From Brachionus manjavacas (taxonomy: Eukaryota; Rotifera; Eurotatoria; Ploima; Brachionidae): a stretch of DNA of 64,000 nucleotides. Positions 52,905 through 62,940 of this stretch are shown here, in pieces (position 1 is the first letter of the stretch; every line of letters begins with the position of its first letter). The stretch lies in assembly GCA_019054805.1 (NCBI GenBank), contig JAHQIY010000003.1, positions 62,001 to 126,000 on the forward strand, in the 5' to 3' direction. The notes under the pieces are model-generated. The model saw only the letters and a program-made list of their open reading frames with translations, was not told the origin of the DNA and ran no database searches. The position numbers and the translations under genes are program-made.

Positions 52905-53300
52905 CACCTAACCGACTAGACCCATTTTTTCAGTGATTGAATATAAACTTTAATAAAATGAATTATTTATCTATTTTTTTATTTTTGTTCATTTTTTATT
53001 TTATTTGAAATTGTTTGACTTTTTTTTCGTGTTTTTATTCTGAAGGAGCATTTTCTCGGTAAATCAATTGTTTAAAAGTTAAAATAGAATTTTCAAAATT
53101 TTTTCCAGATTTTAAAATAAAAATTAAACTCATTCTATTTCATTAACGAGTTTGATTTCAAAATATAATTATGCTTGCAATATTAACTTTAAAATATTTT
53201 TTATTTTAAAACTGAAAAAAATATTTGAAACATCGCACTTTTTCATAACATTGGATACATTTTGTAATTCAAACACAAAAAATTAAACCATTTTAATTTT
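52905..53300 (-). repeat. Partial copy of the ISXO2-like repeat family
   Basis: Read on minus, it matches 29190-29430 over blocks such as GAAATAGAATGAGTTTAATTT and TTTATATTCAATC..GGGTCTAG. Its outer part (GAAACATCGCACTTTTTCAT) matches the flank at 30110-30140. No transposase coding is left. Confidence 0.6.
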
Positions 53301-53595
53301 ATAACTATTAGTTAAATCAATTTTTTAATTTTTTTTTCTTTTGGCTTTATAATTGAAGATAGTTAAAAAAACTTTATTAAATGATTTGTGTTTTAAATTA
53401 GAGATGGAAATTACTTTAAAAATTTTTGGGCAAAATTTTGTTTATAAATTAATGCTATTTGAATTTAAACTTTGAAAATATTGAAAAATTAGAATGCTTG
53501 AGACTAGGATTTATTACTTGGCATACTATTTGGCCACAATTTTTTAAATTATTTCATTTTAATTAATTAAAGATATCACTTAAAATTTTAAAAGG
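53301..53595. other. 3' flank of the NIDO-AMOP-VWD gene
   Basis: AT-rich, nothing supported. Confidence 0.4.
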
Positions 53596-53599
53596 TTAA

Positions 53600-56500
53600 T
53601 CAATATATTAAACAAAGAAGAACCATGCTGTTTACAAAGCTTATTGCCACAAAGCCGAAATTTCTATTCTTTTCAGCAAAGCTTGTTGTCGTTGCTGTAT
53701 CACTTTGATCTGAAGTTGTATTTCTGTTTGGTTCTGCTGAAATGGTTGTAGTATTTGAAGATGATGAAGAAAATGAAGAGATCAAAGTGGTCATCTCATT
53801 TTTAGTTGAATTATCGGATATTGAACCATTTGTCTGCACACTACCATTAGTGCTATTCCTTGACACAATTTGCTCATATGAACTAATTAGTGCATTGAGG
53901 TTTAGATTCATAGATGCGATATCGATGTCACCAGTGATACTGACGTCAAAAAGACAAAATTCATCATTACCACAAGCCTCTTTGGCTTGTTGCTCTAGAG
54001 TTGAATTTTCGAATGATATTCCATCTTGCATAAATTTCGGAACATATCTTGCGGCATTTCTTCCCAGTATAATGTCAAAATAGTTGTCAAAAAAACTCAT
54101 ATTTTCATTCACTTGCCACTCTTGCCCAAAATATTCAAAAATATCTCTATCATTTTGAGCATTTAGATTCAAAACTGTTCCATTGGGAAGAGTAAAATCG
54201 TCAGAATTATTTCCATTAAAGTTTCCCATAAGACCTGCCGTCTGGCCCTTGAATAACTGGGGCAGTGATGTAAAAATCAAAAGAGCAGTATGATTAGGTG
54301 TTGACTGTATCTCAAAACTTATTCCATTGTCATAGAGCAATTCAACTTTATTTTTAGTAAAATTCAAAAAGAGTCCTTTAAGAGGATTAAATTTTTCACT
54401 GCTGTAATGAGACCATTGATTTACTTTAATATTTAATTGATTAAAATCTAGATTTACTTCAATATTGTCTGTATCATTTCCCTTTATGGAAATAGCTTTA
54501 AAAACTGTTCCTTGACTCTCGGTTCCATTTTGCAAGGACAGTGGAGCTATTTTTACTTGAACAGTAAAATTTATTTCTTTAATCTCAAAATATGTGTATT
54601 GGCCAAATCCATTGAAAGTGTATCGGACACCATCAAATGTAGTGAAGTGTGGGTCGCCGGCTCCTCCGCCGAATGCAGGAGGTTGCCAAAGTTCACCATT
54701 GTCAGACGGCCTTTTTTCATAGTACAGGCCACAATTATTTGATAAAATACAGCATCGAATATACGGAAATATGTCAAGATAAACATGTTCTCTTTCATAG
54801 CCGAGTGAGTGGTGGAGATCTAAGCTTCCTCCACCCGGTGGCCCAACAAGAAGAGCACCTTGTTGATCATAGCAGCACTGTTGTCCTGTCGTTTGTGAGC
54901 CCACTTGGACACTAAATATTGATTTATAGCAAATGTAAGCGCCTGGGTGAAACGAGCTGCAAAATTCATCATTAAATGGATTAAATGGGTTGCATAGATC
55001 TGTGATTAAGTTGGCGAAGAATAACGGAGTTTGCTGAAAAGGAAGATTTGGAGGACATGGAGGTAAGGCCTGCACTATTGGATTTGGATCGGGCTCTCCA
55101 TTATACCAGGACTGACAGATCTCATCTGCAATTTCAAGTTCATTTATTATCAGTAAAGGAAATAGTATGTCGTATTCTCTGGTGTAAAAATATTTAAATG
55201 AAAGACCAATATAGATGATCTCAACATCGACTTTTGGTGAATTTTTATAGAGGAGTGTAGAGTTTATGCTCAGTGTTTGATTAGAAATTGATTCCATTAG
55301 AATGAGTTGTGCAGTGTCATTTTGAATTCTTATCAGATAAACGTCATAAAAAAATTCATAAAAAAAGAAATATTCTGAAAAAAAAGACGAAAAATTGATC
55401 ACGATTTGACCATCGCTCATATTATAAAATGGTTTGGTATCAAAAAAATAATTTTCGGCTAATCCAGGCTCTTTGACTATGTTCAAAGTGAATGTAAAAG
55501 ACGAATTATTATCGATGAACAATTCGGATTTAATAGGTCCAGTTTTGTTCAAAAATGGAGTTATTATTAAACAATTAGATTGTTCAATTATAACACAGTC
55601 AACTACAATATGATCATCTATTAGAACATATGCTTTTTGACCATTTTGCAAACATAAGCCACTTAACAATAATTCTTCTCCTCCAATTGAGAAAAATTGA
55701 TAGAAATATGAACCCAAATATTGATAAGGCACGCAGTCCAGTATATCTGAATCACCAATTCGATAAATCCATCTGCCTGGAACACCAATGTTAGAATCAT
55801 TGGCCAAATTGAGCACATTTTCGCTCAATGAACCTGGCAGTGACAAGGATCTTAATCCATCGCCGTAATTAAAGCCTACTTGAGCATGGCTATCTGTGAA
55901 ATATTGAAATGACCATTCCAGTTTTTCATAGTTTAAAACTGTGTACGAAATGTTTCCATTTGAAGCAAGCACAACCTGGAATGAGTTTCTTTCATCTGAA
56001 AAGCTATAATAAGGTGCAACTTCATACCAGGTTACAAGATAGGCCCATGTGGCATCAAATTGCTCAACAGTACTTGAAATATCTCGGCTTATCTGTTCCA
56101 GAGTGAGTGCATCTGTTATTTCCCTGTAGTAAATATCTCCATCTTTAGTTGTATCAATAGCATTCCAAAATGCGGCAATTGAAATAAAATCTAGAGATGG
56201 AAAAGGAATTGGAAAATTATTAATGATAGGCTCAAAAAATGAAATCAAGCCATTTGTGTTAATGTATATTTCTGACATGCTTTTTCCAAGGAATGAAAAA
56301 TTGGCTGATATATTAATTGGACCATCGAACCAATTAAGGATTTTTGGCACTTCATTATCCCCATACTTAGATCCGAACTCATACAAAATGCTATTTGTAA
56401 AATTGAAGCAAAATAGATTTGAATTACAAAACAAATCTAAGATATTTGGATCATCAATTCGATAAATCCATCTGCCTGGAACACCAATGTTAGAATCATT

Positions 56501-57979
56501 GGCCAAATTGAGCACATTTTCGCTCAATGAACCTGGCAGTGACAAGGATCTTAATCCATCGCCGTAATTAAAGCCTACTTGAGCATGGCTATCTGTGAAA
56601 TATTGAAATGACCATTCCAGTTTTTCATAGTTAAAAACTGTATACGAAATGTTTCCATTTGAAGCAAGCACAACCTGGAATGAGTTTCTTTCATCTGAAA
56701 AGCTATAATAAGGTGCAACTTCATACCAGGTTACAAGATAGGCCCATGTGGCATCAAATTGCTCAACAGTATTTGAAATATCATCGTTAATTTTTTGAAG
56801 AGTCATTGTGTCAGTTATTTCTCTATGGTAAATATCTCCGCCTTTAGTTGTATCAATATCATTCCAAAATGCAGCAATTGAAATGTAATCTAGAGATGGA
56901 AAAGGAATTGGAAAATAATCAGTAATAGGCTCAAAAAATGAAATCAAGCCATTTGTGTTAATGTTTATTTCTGAAATACTTTTTCCAAAGAATGAAAAAT
57001 TTTTCGAAAGACTGATAGACCCTTCAGAGTAATCGTCGTTTTTCTGAATCACACTATCACCAAAATTACCTCCAGTTTCATAAAAAATACTGTTTGTAAA
57101 ATTAAAACAAAAAATATTGGAATCACAAGAGATATTTAGGTAGTTTGGATCATCAGTTCGATAAATCCATCTGCCTGGGACACCAATGTTAGAATCATTG
57201 GCCAAATTGAGCACATTTTCGCTCAATGAACCTGGCAGTGACAAGGATCTTAATCCATCGCCGTAATTAAAGCCTACTTGAGCATGGCTATCTGTGAAAT
57301 ATTGAAATGACCATTCCAGTTTTTCATAGTTTAAAACTGTATACGAAATGTTTCCATTTGAAGCAAGCACCACTTGGAATGAGTTTCTTTCATCTGAAAA
57401 GCTATAATAAGGTGCAACCTCATACCATGTTACAAGATAGGCCCATGTGGCATCAAATTGCTCAACAGTGCTTGAAATATCATCGCTAATTTTTTGAAGA
57501 GTAATTGTGTCAGTTATTTCTCGATGGTAAATATCTCCACCTTTGGTTCTATCAATTGCATTCCAGAATGCGGCAATTGAAATGTAATTGTATGCTGGAA
57601 AAGGGATTACAAAGAAATCTGTTTTTGGCCCAAAAAATGAAATCAAGCCATTTTTATTGATGAATATTTCTGAAATAGCGTGTCCAAAGAAAGAAAAATT
57701 TGCCAAATTATTAATCGGACCTTCGAAAAAACTTTGATTTTCCGGAATTAGAAGATCACCATAGTTTGGTCCAAAGTTAAATAAAACACTTGCTGAATTA
57801 TTTTCGTTGCTATTTGTAAAATTTATTGGAAGATTGTATGTTGAATTGGGAAATTCGGCTATTGAGTTATTGTAATCTATTGTTGAATACAAACTTTGGT
57901 TGTCGCTTGAAAACGAATTTTCTGCCAAACAATAACATCCAAACCAGACAAAATTCAAAGTGAAAATGATGCTTACCAT
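53600..57979 (-). CDS. NIDO(x3)-TIG-AMOP-VWD surface protein, Mesh/MUC4-like
   Basis: One exon, 1459 codons, no interruption. Signal peptide at 1-18. Three NIDO domains at about 62-278, 295-510 and 528-742, each with NGLISFF, SIAAFWN, GDIYHREIT, TWAYLVTWYEVAPYY and NSFQVVLASNG. Residues about 747-830 look like an IPT/TIG domain (GGEELLLSGLC...). AMOP at about 953-1100: CQSWYNGEPDPNP, ALPPCP, FHPGAYICY, GQQCCYDQQGALL. VWD at about 1105-1340, starting GAGDPHFTTFDGVRYTFNGF and containing LMGNFNGN. A Ser/Thr/Asn-rich stalk leads to a hydrophobic C-terminus (AISFVNSMVLLCLIY) suited to membrane or GPI anchoring. NIDO-AMOP-VWD is the core of Drosophila Mesh and vertebrate MUC4/SUSD2, which act in adhesion and epithelial barriers. 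Triple NIDO is unusual, and there are no sushi or EGF modules. More than 20 N-x-S/T sites suggest heavy glycosylation. Confidence 0.92.
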   Translation of the reverse strand: MVSIIFTLNFVWFGCYCLAENSFSSDNQSLYSTIDYNNSIAEFPNSTYNLPINFTNSNENNSASVLFNFGPNYGDLLIPENQSFFEGPINNLANFSFFGHAISEIFINKNGLISFFGPKTDFFVIPFPAYNYISIAAFWNAIDRTKGGDIYHREITDTITLQKISDDISSTVEQFDATWAYLVTWYEVAPYYSFSDERNSFQVVLASNGNISYTVLNYEKLEWSFQYFTDSHAQVGFNYGDGLRSLSLPGSLSENVLNLANDSNIGVPGRWIYRTDDPNYLNISCDSNIFCFNFTNSIFYETGGNFGDSVIQKNDDYSEGSISLSKNFSFFGKSISEININTNGLISFFEPITDYFPIPFPSLDYISIAAFWNDIDTTKGGDIYHREITDTMTLQKINDDISNTVEQFDATWAYLVTWYEVAPYYSFSDERNSFQVVLASNGNISYTVFNYEKLEWSFQYFTDSHAQVGFNYGDGLRSLSLPGSLSENVLNLANDSNIGVPGRWIYRIDDPNILDLFCNSNLFCFNFTNSILYEFGSKYGDNEVPKILNWFDGPINISANFSFLGKSMSEIYINTNGLISFFEPIINNFPIPFPSLDFISIAAFWNAIDTTKDGDIYYREITDALTLEQISRDISSTVEQFDATWAYLVTWYEVAPYYSFSDERNSFQVVLASNGNISYTVLNYEKLEWSFQYFTDSHAQVGFNYGDGLRSLSLPGSLSENVLNLANDSNIGVPGRWIYRIGDSDILDCVPYQYLGSYFYQFFSIGGEELLLSGLCLQNGQKAYVLIDDHIVVDCVIIEQSNCLIITPFLNKTGPIKSELFIDNNSSFTFTLNIVKEPGLAENYFFDTKPFYNMSDGQIVINFSSFFSEYFFFYEFFYDVYLIRIQNDTAQLILMESISNQTLSINSTLLYKNSPKVDVEIIYIGLSFKYFYTREYDILFPLLIINELEIADEICQSWYNGEPDPNPIVQALPPCPPNLPFQQTPLFFANLITDLCNPFNPFNDEFCSSFHPGAYICYKSIFSVQVGSQTTGQQCCYDQQGALLVGPPGGGSLDLHHSLGYEREHVYLDIFPYIRCCILSNNCGLYYEKRPSDNGELWQPPAFGGGAGDPHFTTFDGVRYTFNGFGQYTYFEIKEINFTVQVKIAPLSLQNGTESQGTVFKAISIKGNDTDNIEVNLDFNQLNIKVNQWSHYSSEKFNPLKGLFLNFTKNKVELLYDNGISFEIQSTPNHTALLIFTSLPQLFKGQTAGLMGNFNGNNSDDFTLPNGTVLNLNAQNDRDIFEYFGQEWQVNENMSFFDNYFDIILGRNAARYVPKFMQDGISFENSTLEQQAKEACGNDEFCLFDVSITGDIDIASMNLNLNALISSYEQIVSRNSTNGSVQTNGSISDNSTKNEMTTLISSFSSSSSNTTTISAEPNRNTTSDQSDTATTTSFAEKNRNFGFVAISFVNSMVLLCLIY
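55740..57510 (-). repeat. Three near-identical DNA blocks inside the NIDO repeats
   Basis: About 330-bp blocks at 55755-56090, 56470-56800 and 57170-57500, spaced about 700 bp, are nearly identical at DNA level. The other halves of the repeats are much more diverged. Confidence 0.9.
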
Positions 57980-57984
57980 TGCTA

Positions 57985-58520
57985 TTCCAATTTTTAAATA
58001 TTTTATTTTTTTTAAAAAAACTCTATTTATTTAATCACACCAGTTTTGTTCACACATGACTTAGTGCAACAAAATCAAGCTCTAATTGTTGTTTTGTTCG
58101 AATCGTTTAGTTCGAACAAATAAAACATTCAATTAGAATTCTAGTATAATTTATTATTTATCTTTATTTCATGTAATTTCATAGCATCTTGGATTTCAAA
58201 ATAACTTCAAATTTTAGAAGCTAATTTTAAAGTTTAAGAATTTTCTATTTTTCAAATTTAGTTTCGCATTTAGTATTAGTCAGGATCATAAATTATTTGC
58301 GCTTGATACTCAGTTTTCTCAATATATCAAAGGAAAAGAAAAAAAAACAAATACTTTCTGAATACTTCATTGAAATGAAGATGCTTGAAAATTTCTAGTT
58401 TTTTTTTTGTAAGCATCGACTAAAAATTTTTTATAAATTTTAATTTATCACACAAGCACATCCTTTGAAAAAAAAACTCAATTTATTTTTTTATTGACAT
58501 GGCAAAATATTATTTCATAC
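57985..58520. other. Upstream region of the NIDO-AMOP-VWD gene
   Basis: 58075-58115 has a short palindrome-like patch (TTGTTCGAATCG...GTTCGAACAA). Otherwise AT-rich and without supported elements. Confidence 0.4.
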
Positions 58521-58527
58521 AAGATGT

Positions 58528-58870
58528 GGGCACTGTGAATTTTGGAACAAAGAGCAAAAACAATAATCTTAAAATGAAATAACTTTTTTACAATGAATCT
58601 AAAGATTGTTCTGCAAAATGTATCAGCTGGCACAAACTTTGTATCACCCAATTTAGTGTCTGCAATAACTCTGCAATTTAATTTTAATCATTTTCTAATA
58701 CTTTTAGTACTTTGCAGAAATGCAGGGTTTTTGAATAGACTAAATTTGGGTCATACAAATTTTGTGCCAGCTGATACATTTTGCAGAACTTTTTTTAGAC
58801 TTTTAGTCAAAAAGTTATTTCATTTTAAGATTATTGTTTTTGTTATTTGTTCCAAAATTCACAATGCCCA
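58528..58870. mobile_element. Foldback element with about 130-bp inverted arms
   Basis: The left arm 58528-58660 and the reverse complement of 58740-58870 match along nearly their whole length. Shared blocks include CTGTGAATTTTGGAACAAA, AAAACAATAATCTTAAAATG and CTGCAAAATGTATCAGCTGG. The centre is only about 80 bases. The transcript would form a long hairpin. A 97-codon open reading across it is a by-product of the repeat and not a gene. Confidence 0.8.
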
Positions 58871-59325
58871 AGATGTGGATTTATAATTGAACTGTTTCCT
58901 AATTAAAAGTGTGCTGAGCCTAGTAAAAAATATGCTCTATTCGAATGGAAGTTTATTAATGATAATGAATATTTATTTTTTATTTATTTGTTTTCTGTAC
59001 CTTCAGAATAAGTTAAAAATAAAATAAAAATAAAATTAAAGTTAATAAAATTAGATAAAAAAAAAATCAAAATAGAGTAAATAAGCTAAAAAAATGAAAG
59101 TTGAAAAGACATAAATTGGAAAAGATTGTTACATGTGGCACATGTTTAAATAGTTCAAGTTTATGAATACTTATTGGATTCATATTTAAAAACTTGTAGT
59201 TGCATATTTTATGAACTGAAGCTCACGAAAATTGGGTGAACTTTTTTTTCGTGAATATATGAAGTTAATGTTTTTCAATTAATTAATCAATTTTATTTGT
59301 TTCTTTTATGAGCTTTGCTTTTGTA
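58871..59325 (-). repeat. LINE 3' UTR scrap in non-coding DNA
   Basis: 59105-59170 on minus carries CTTGAACTATTTAAACATGTG and CACATGTAACAATC, matching 14875-14915. It is the 3' end of the same LINE type, without coding sequence. The rest of the interval is AT-rich. Confidence 0.5.
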
Positions 59326-59329
59326 TAAC

Positions 59330-59495
59330 ATTAGACCCCATTCACCCTTGCACTTTTTCTCGATGCCTTTAGCCAAACATGAGAGCACTTCCTTTTGGAT
59401 ACTTTGCTTTTGCAACAAGCGACTCTTCGATTTCAACACATTTCCCGGGTCCACCCAACTTAACTTGATTTTTGTCAACACTGCAAACGTTTCGT
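59330..59495 (-). pseudogene. ISXO2-like (Merlin) transposase fragment
   Basis: The minus strand reads NQVKLGGPGKCVEIEESLVA and KAKYPKGSALMFG before a stop. This is the first catalytic block of ISXO2-like transposases (GGPGK.VEIDES...K.KY.KG). The first catalytic Asp is Glu here (VEIEES). Stops follow. It is less AT-rich than its flanks. Confidence 0.65.
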
Positions 59496-59499
59496 AATT

Positions 59500-59890
59500 T
59501 GCGATAGAGATTTTAAATTATATATTCGCTATTGTCAACGTCATTTAGCGTTAACATTTCAGATGCTTTTCTAATCTGCACATGTAGAGCCCACATTTTG
59601 ATGCCTTCATTTATCAATCCAATCGGTTTTTTGAAAAGAGAAAAAAAGGAACTGTATGCAATTCTTCTATATTTTTGGCATTTGCAATTAGAACAGCGTA
59701 ATGCAAGAAATTGGTTTCCACTCTCATTTCTAAAGTTATTAGAAAATTAATTAATTATGAAACAGCAAGTGAGAAAAAAATTAATTAGTTCACATAAAAA
59801 AAGCGCACAAAAAAAAAGTTCACCAGTTCACATTTTAATGTTGCTCCATTTATTTCTTTTATGTCCTTTTTTTAAATAATGAATACTCTC
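59500..59890. other. Spacer before the LINE 3' end
   Basis: A 72-codon reading at 59532-59750 has no recognisable domain. 59520-59620 is somewhat less AT-rich and may be part of the ISXO2-like relic. Confidence 0.35.
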
Positions 59891-59895
59891 TGCTT

Positions 59896-60205
59896 TTGTT
59901 GTTGTTGTTAATAGTTTATTTAATATTTCAAAAGAAATAAAGGCTTTGAGTAATGGAACTCCTTTCGCCTATGGTATTTAAAATTTCAAAAAAGTGTCCA
60001 TATAAAAAGTTGTGTTGAATTAATTAAATTAATAAAATGACATTAGAAGTTGAAAAAGAAAACGGAAATGTTACAGAAAAACAGTTGTCCATTGAAATAG
60101 CTCATTTGAGACTTTACAAAGAAGGGTTTTAAGTTCAGAACTTCTTGAGCTTTCAACAAAAACATCAATATAATCCTGTATGAGTGAAGTAATGAGTGTG
60201 TTTTC
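59896..60205 (-). other. 3' UTR and AAC-repeat tail of the LINE
   Basis: The end reads CCTTTATTTCTTTTGAAAT followed by ATTAAATAAACTATT and the AAC repeat. AAATAAAC-type ends with a short microsatellite are common in CR1-group LINEs, which prime on such tails and not on poly(A). Confidence 0.6.
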
Positions 60206-60210
60206 ACATA

Positions 60211-62875
60211 TTAAACTTTTTTTATGTATTTTTCGAGCAGAATTCTGAGTCTAGACTCAATTCTATCAACCTTTTGGTCCTTGAGAAGGCCAGAAAGTTG
60301 GATAGAAGGTGTGTCATAAGGTAAGTGATAGATTGATTTAAAACATGTATTTTGAATTACTTGCAGTTTTTGAATGTTAGTCTGGGAGACACGGGATAAG
60401 ATGAAAAAACTATAGTCTTTAATGGAACCTATAAGTGCGTTATGGGCTCCAATTAAGGTTTTTAAACTTAACTTCCACGATCTGTGTGACAAAATTTTAA
60501 TTAAATTTACGCGATCATGACATCTAGAACGAATGAGTTCAACCTGGGAGTTGAAACAAAGACTTTGGTCAAATTTTATTCCAAGGAAGACTGGGGAGTC
60601 AGTGTAGGGTATTTGTTTTCCAAATAGTTTTAGACTTAGCTTAATGTTTTTTGACGGATTACCAGAGTAAAGAATGTAGCTACATTTTTCTGGGGACATC
60701 TTTAGCCTCCATTTTTGTAGCCACAGCTGCAATTTTTTAAGATAGTTATTTATAATGTTAGTAATGTTCCCATACTTTTTAAAAACAAAAAAGGTCACCA
60801 GGTCATCGGCAAATAACAAGGAATATGAGTGGTTTTTTTGGTCCTGCTTGGGGATATCATTAATAAAAATAGTAAAGAGTAAAGGACTAATGACTGCACC
60901 CTGGGGAACTCCAGTATCTATGGAACCTGAATCCGAGACAAAGTTATTTACTTTCACAAAAAAACTTCGATTTTTTAAAAAGTTAACCACCCACTCCAGA
61001 ATGTAGAGAGGGGCCCCAATTTTGGTAAGTTTGTAAATTAATCCACTGTGCCATACCTTGTCAAACGCCTTAGAGATGTCGAAGAAGAGGGAACATACTT
61101 TTTTCTTTCTAACTAAAGTTTCAGAGACCTTTTGAGTTAAAAACACCAAATTGTCGGAGGTACGTCGATGGTGCCTAAAGCCAGACTGTTCCTTGCAGAT
61201 AAGACTCTTGTTTTCAAGGAAATTGTAAAGCCTACTTGTAATAATCCTTTCAAGAACTTTTCCAAGACAGCTAGTGACACTAATTGGGCGGTATTTAGAC
61301 GGGTCAGAACTAACTTTTTTTTGGGGATCATTGTTATTTTAGATGTTTTCCAAGCATCTGGGATTTCGGATGTAGCTAGACAGAGGTTGAAAAAACTCAC
61401 TAGACCGATTATGAACGGGTCAGGGAGATTTTTCAACATACGGTTACATAAGTTGTCAGGTCCAGGGGCTGACTCGTCTTTTAGTTTTCTAATGCTTTTT
61501 TTTAGCTCTTCAATTGTGATTTTAGGAAAAGACTTTTCGGCATTCAAATAATGATTGCCTTTCAGATAATCCTTATTTGATACAAAACCTTCGACCATGT
61601 CTCGAAAGTTATTGTCGAAGGAATCATTTCTTTCTTGAGTAAAGGTTTCTCCAATAATCTCTTTAAAAAGTGTACCTTTTTCGGAATCTGTGTTAAACTC
61701 TTTTGAATTGAGGACCAGTTTGGGGATAACATTGCCGGAGGAGTTTTTTTAAACGAATTAACTTTTTTCCAAAAAGGACGGGAAGAGTTTGGATTAGGCC
61801 CAAGAGACTTAAGAAATGTATCCCAATTCTCGCTTTTGAATTTTTCTATTTCAAATCTGATTTTATTAGTAAGCTTATTACACTCCGCCCTGGTTAACCT
61901 TGTCTTGTTTTTGACTTTTTTTAACACTTTGCGTTTGGAAATTAGCTCTACTATGTAGGCCGGAAGTGATTTTTTAAATTTTTTTGGTGGAAATATAGGA
62001 ATTGCAGAATTTGCTGCTTCTAGTATTTGAGTAGAAATTTGACTGTTAATGTGATTTATGTCACCTGACAGCAAGTCAAAAACACAAGAGTCCAGACTTC
62101 TCTTAAATTTTTCCCAGTTAGCTTTCCTGTAATTGAGAGTAGATCTGTGATTACTTTCAATTTTCAGTAGCTCAAATCCAAGTTCAAGCTCAATAGGAAA
62201 ATGATCGCTTAGCAAGTCATCGTCTATTACCCTAAAAAAATTAAAATGTGAGCCTAAATTACTGCTTAGTATGAAGAGGTCTAAAACAGAGGAGTAATCA
62301 CGATGACTAAGTGTAAAGGTAGGACAGTCGTCATTCACTATTAGAAAACGTGGGTCTTCTAAAATATCTTCCAAAATTTTACCATTGTCATTAGTTTTGT
62401 TACCTAGACTACTTAGCTTCGAGTTTAAATCACCACCAATTACGAAGTAATCGAAGTGTTTCTCAATATATTCGAATATACTAGGGTCTAATAGATTTTT
62501 GTGATTTGGTGGCTGGTAGATACTTATTAAGTTAATGTTTTTCCTTAGGGAACCAATTTTTACCGGGACTTTAATTCCAATTATTTCAAAGTTTAGTGAA
62601 TCGAGTTCAACCAATTCATTAAACTCAACATTATTTTTTATTAATATTGCAACCCCACCCCCTCTAGAATTTCTACATTTGTGTATGCTCAGATAATCCC
62701 TGATATTGAGTAAACTATTTGCTTTTTGTTTATCTAACTTAATTTCATTTAGCATGACTATGTCGGGTTGGTGTTTAATAATAAGAAGCTCAAGAAGTTC
62801 TTTTTTGTTGGACAGTGAATTGCAGATCCAATGGACAATTTTAAGAACAGGCGTTTTAAGGTTTTTTTTAGACAT
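60211..62875 (-). pseudogene. LINE ORF2: APE endonuclease and reverse transcriptase
   Basis: From the ATG at 62875: endonuclease blocks LNEIKLDKQKANSLL, CRNSRGGGVAILIKNNVEFN, GGDLNSKLSSLG, SVLDLFILSSNLG and LLSDHFPIELELG. Frame change one is in an A7 run at about 61747. RT follows: ITIEELKKSIRKLKDESAPG, LFFDISKAFDKVWHSGLIYK, TGVPQGAVISPLLFTIFIND and the catalytic SYSLLFADDLVTFF near 60800. Frame change two is in an A8 run at about 61315. The C-terminal part includes VFLGIKFDQSLCF and ends RLRILLEKYIKKV. ORF2 nicks target DNA and copies the LINE RNA in place. No RNase H domain. The frameshifts could be real mutations or homopolymer read errors. Confidence 0.85.
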
Positions 62876-62940
62876 TTTAAAGATTTAATAAAAATATAAT
62901 AAATAAGTAAATAAGATTTAATAAGAAAAATTGAAATTAA

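Noticed and set aside
53742-54083. Several plus-strand readings opposite the VWD protein
   Set aside because: Antisense shadows of an intact 1459-codon gene.
58593-58886. 97-codon plus-strand open reading
   Set aside because: It spans the foldback element, so both halves are complementary copies; no protein family is visible.
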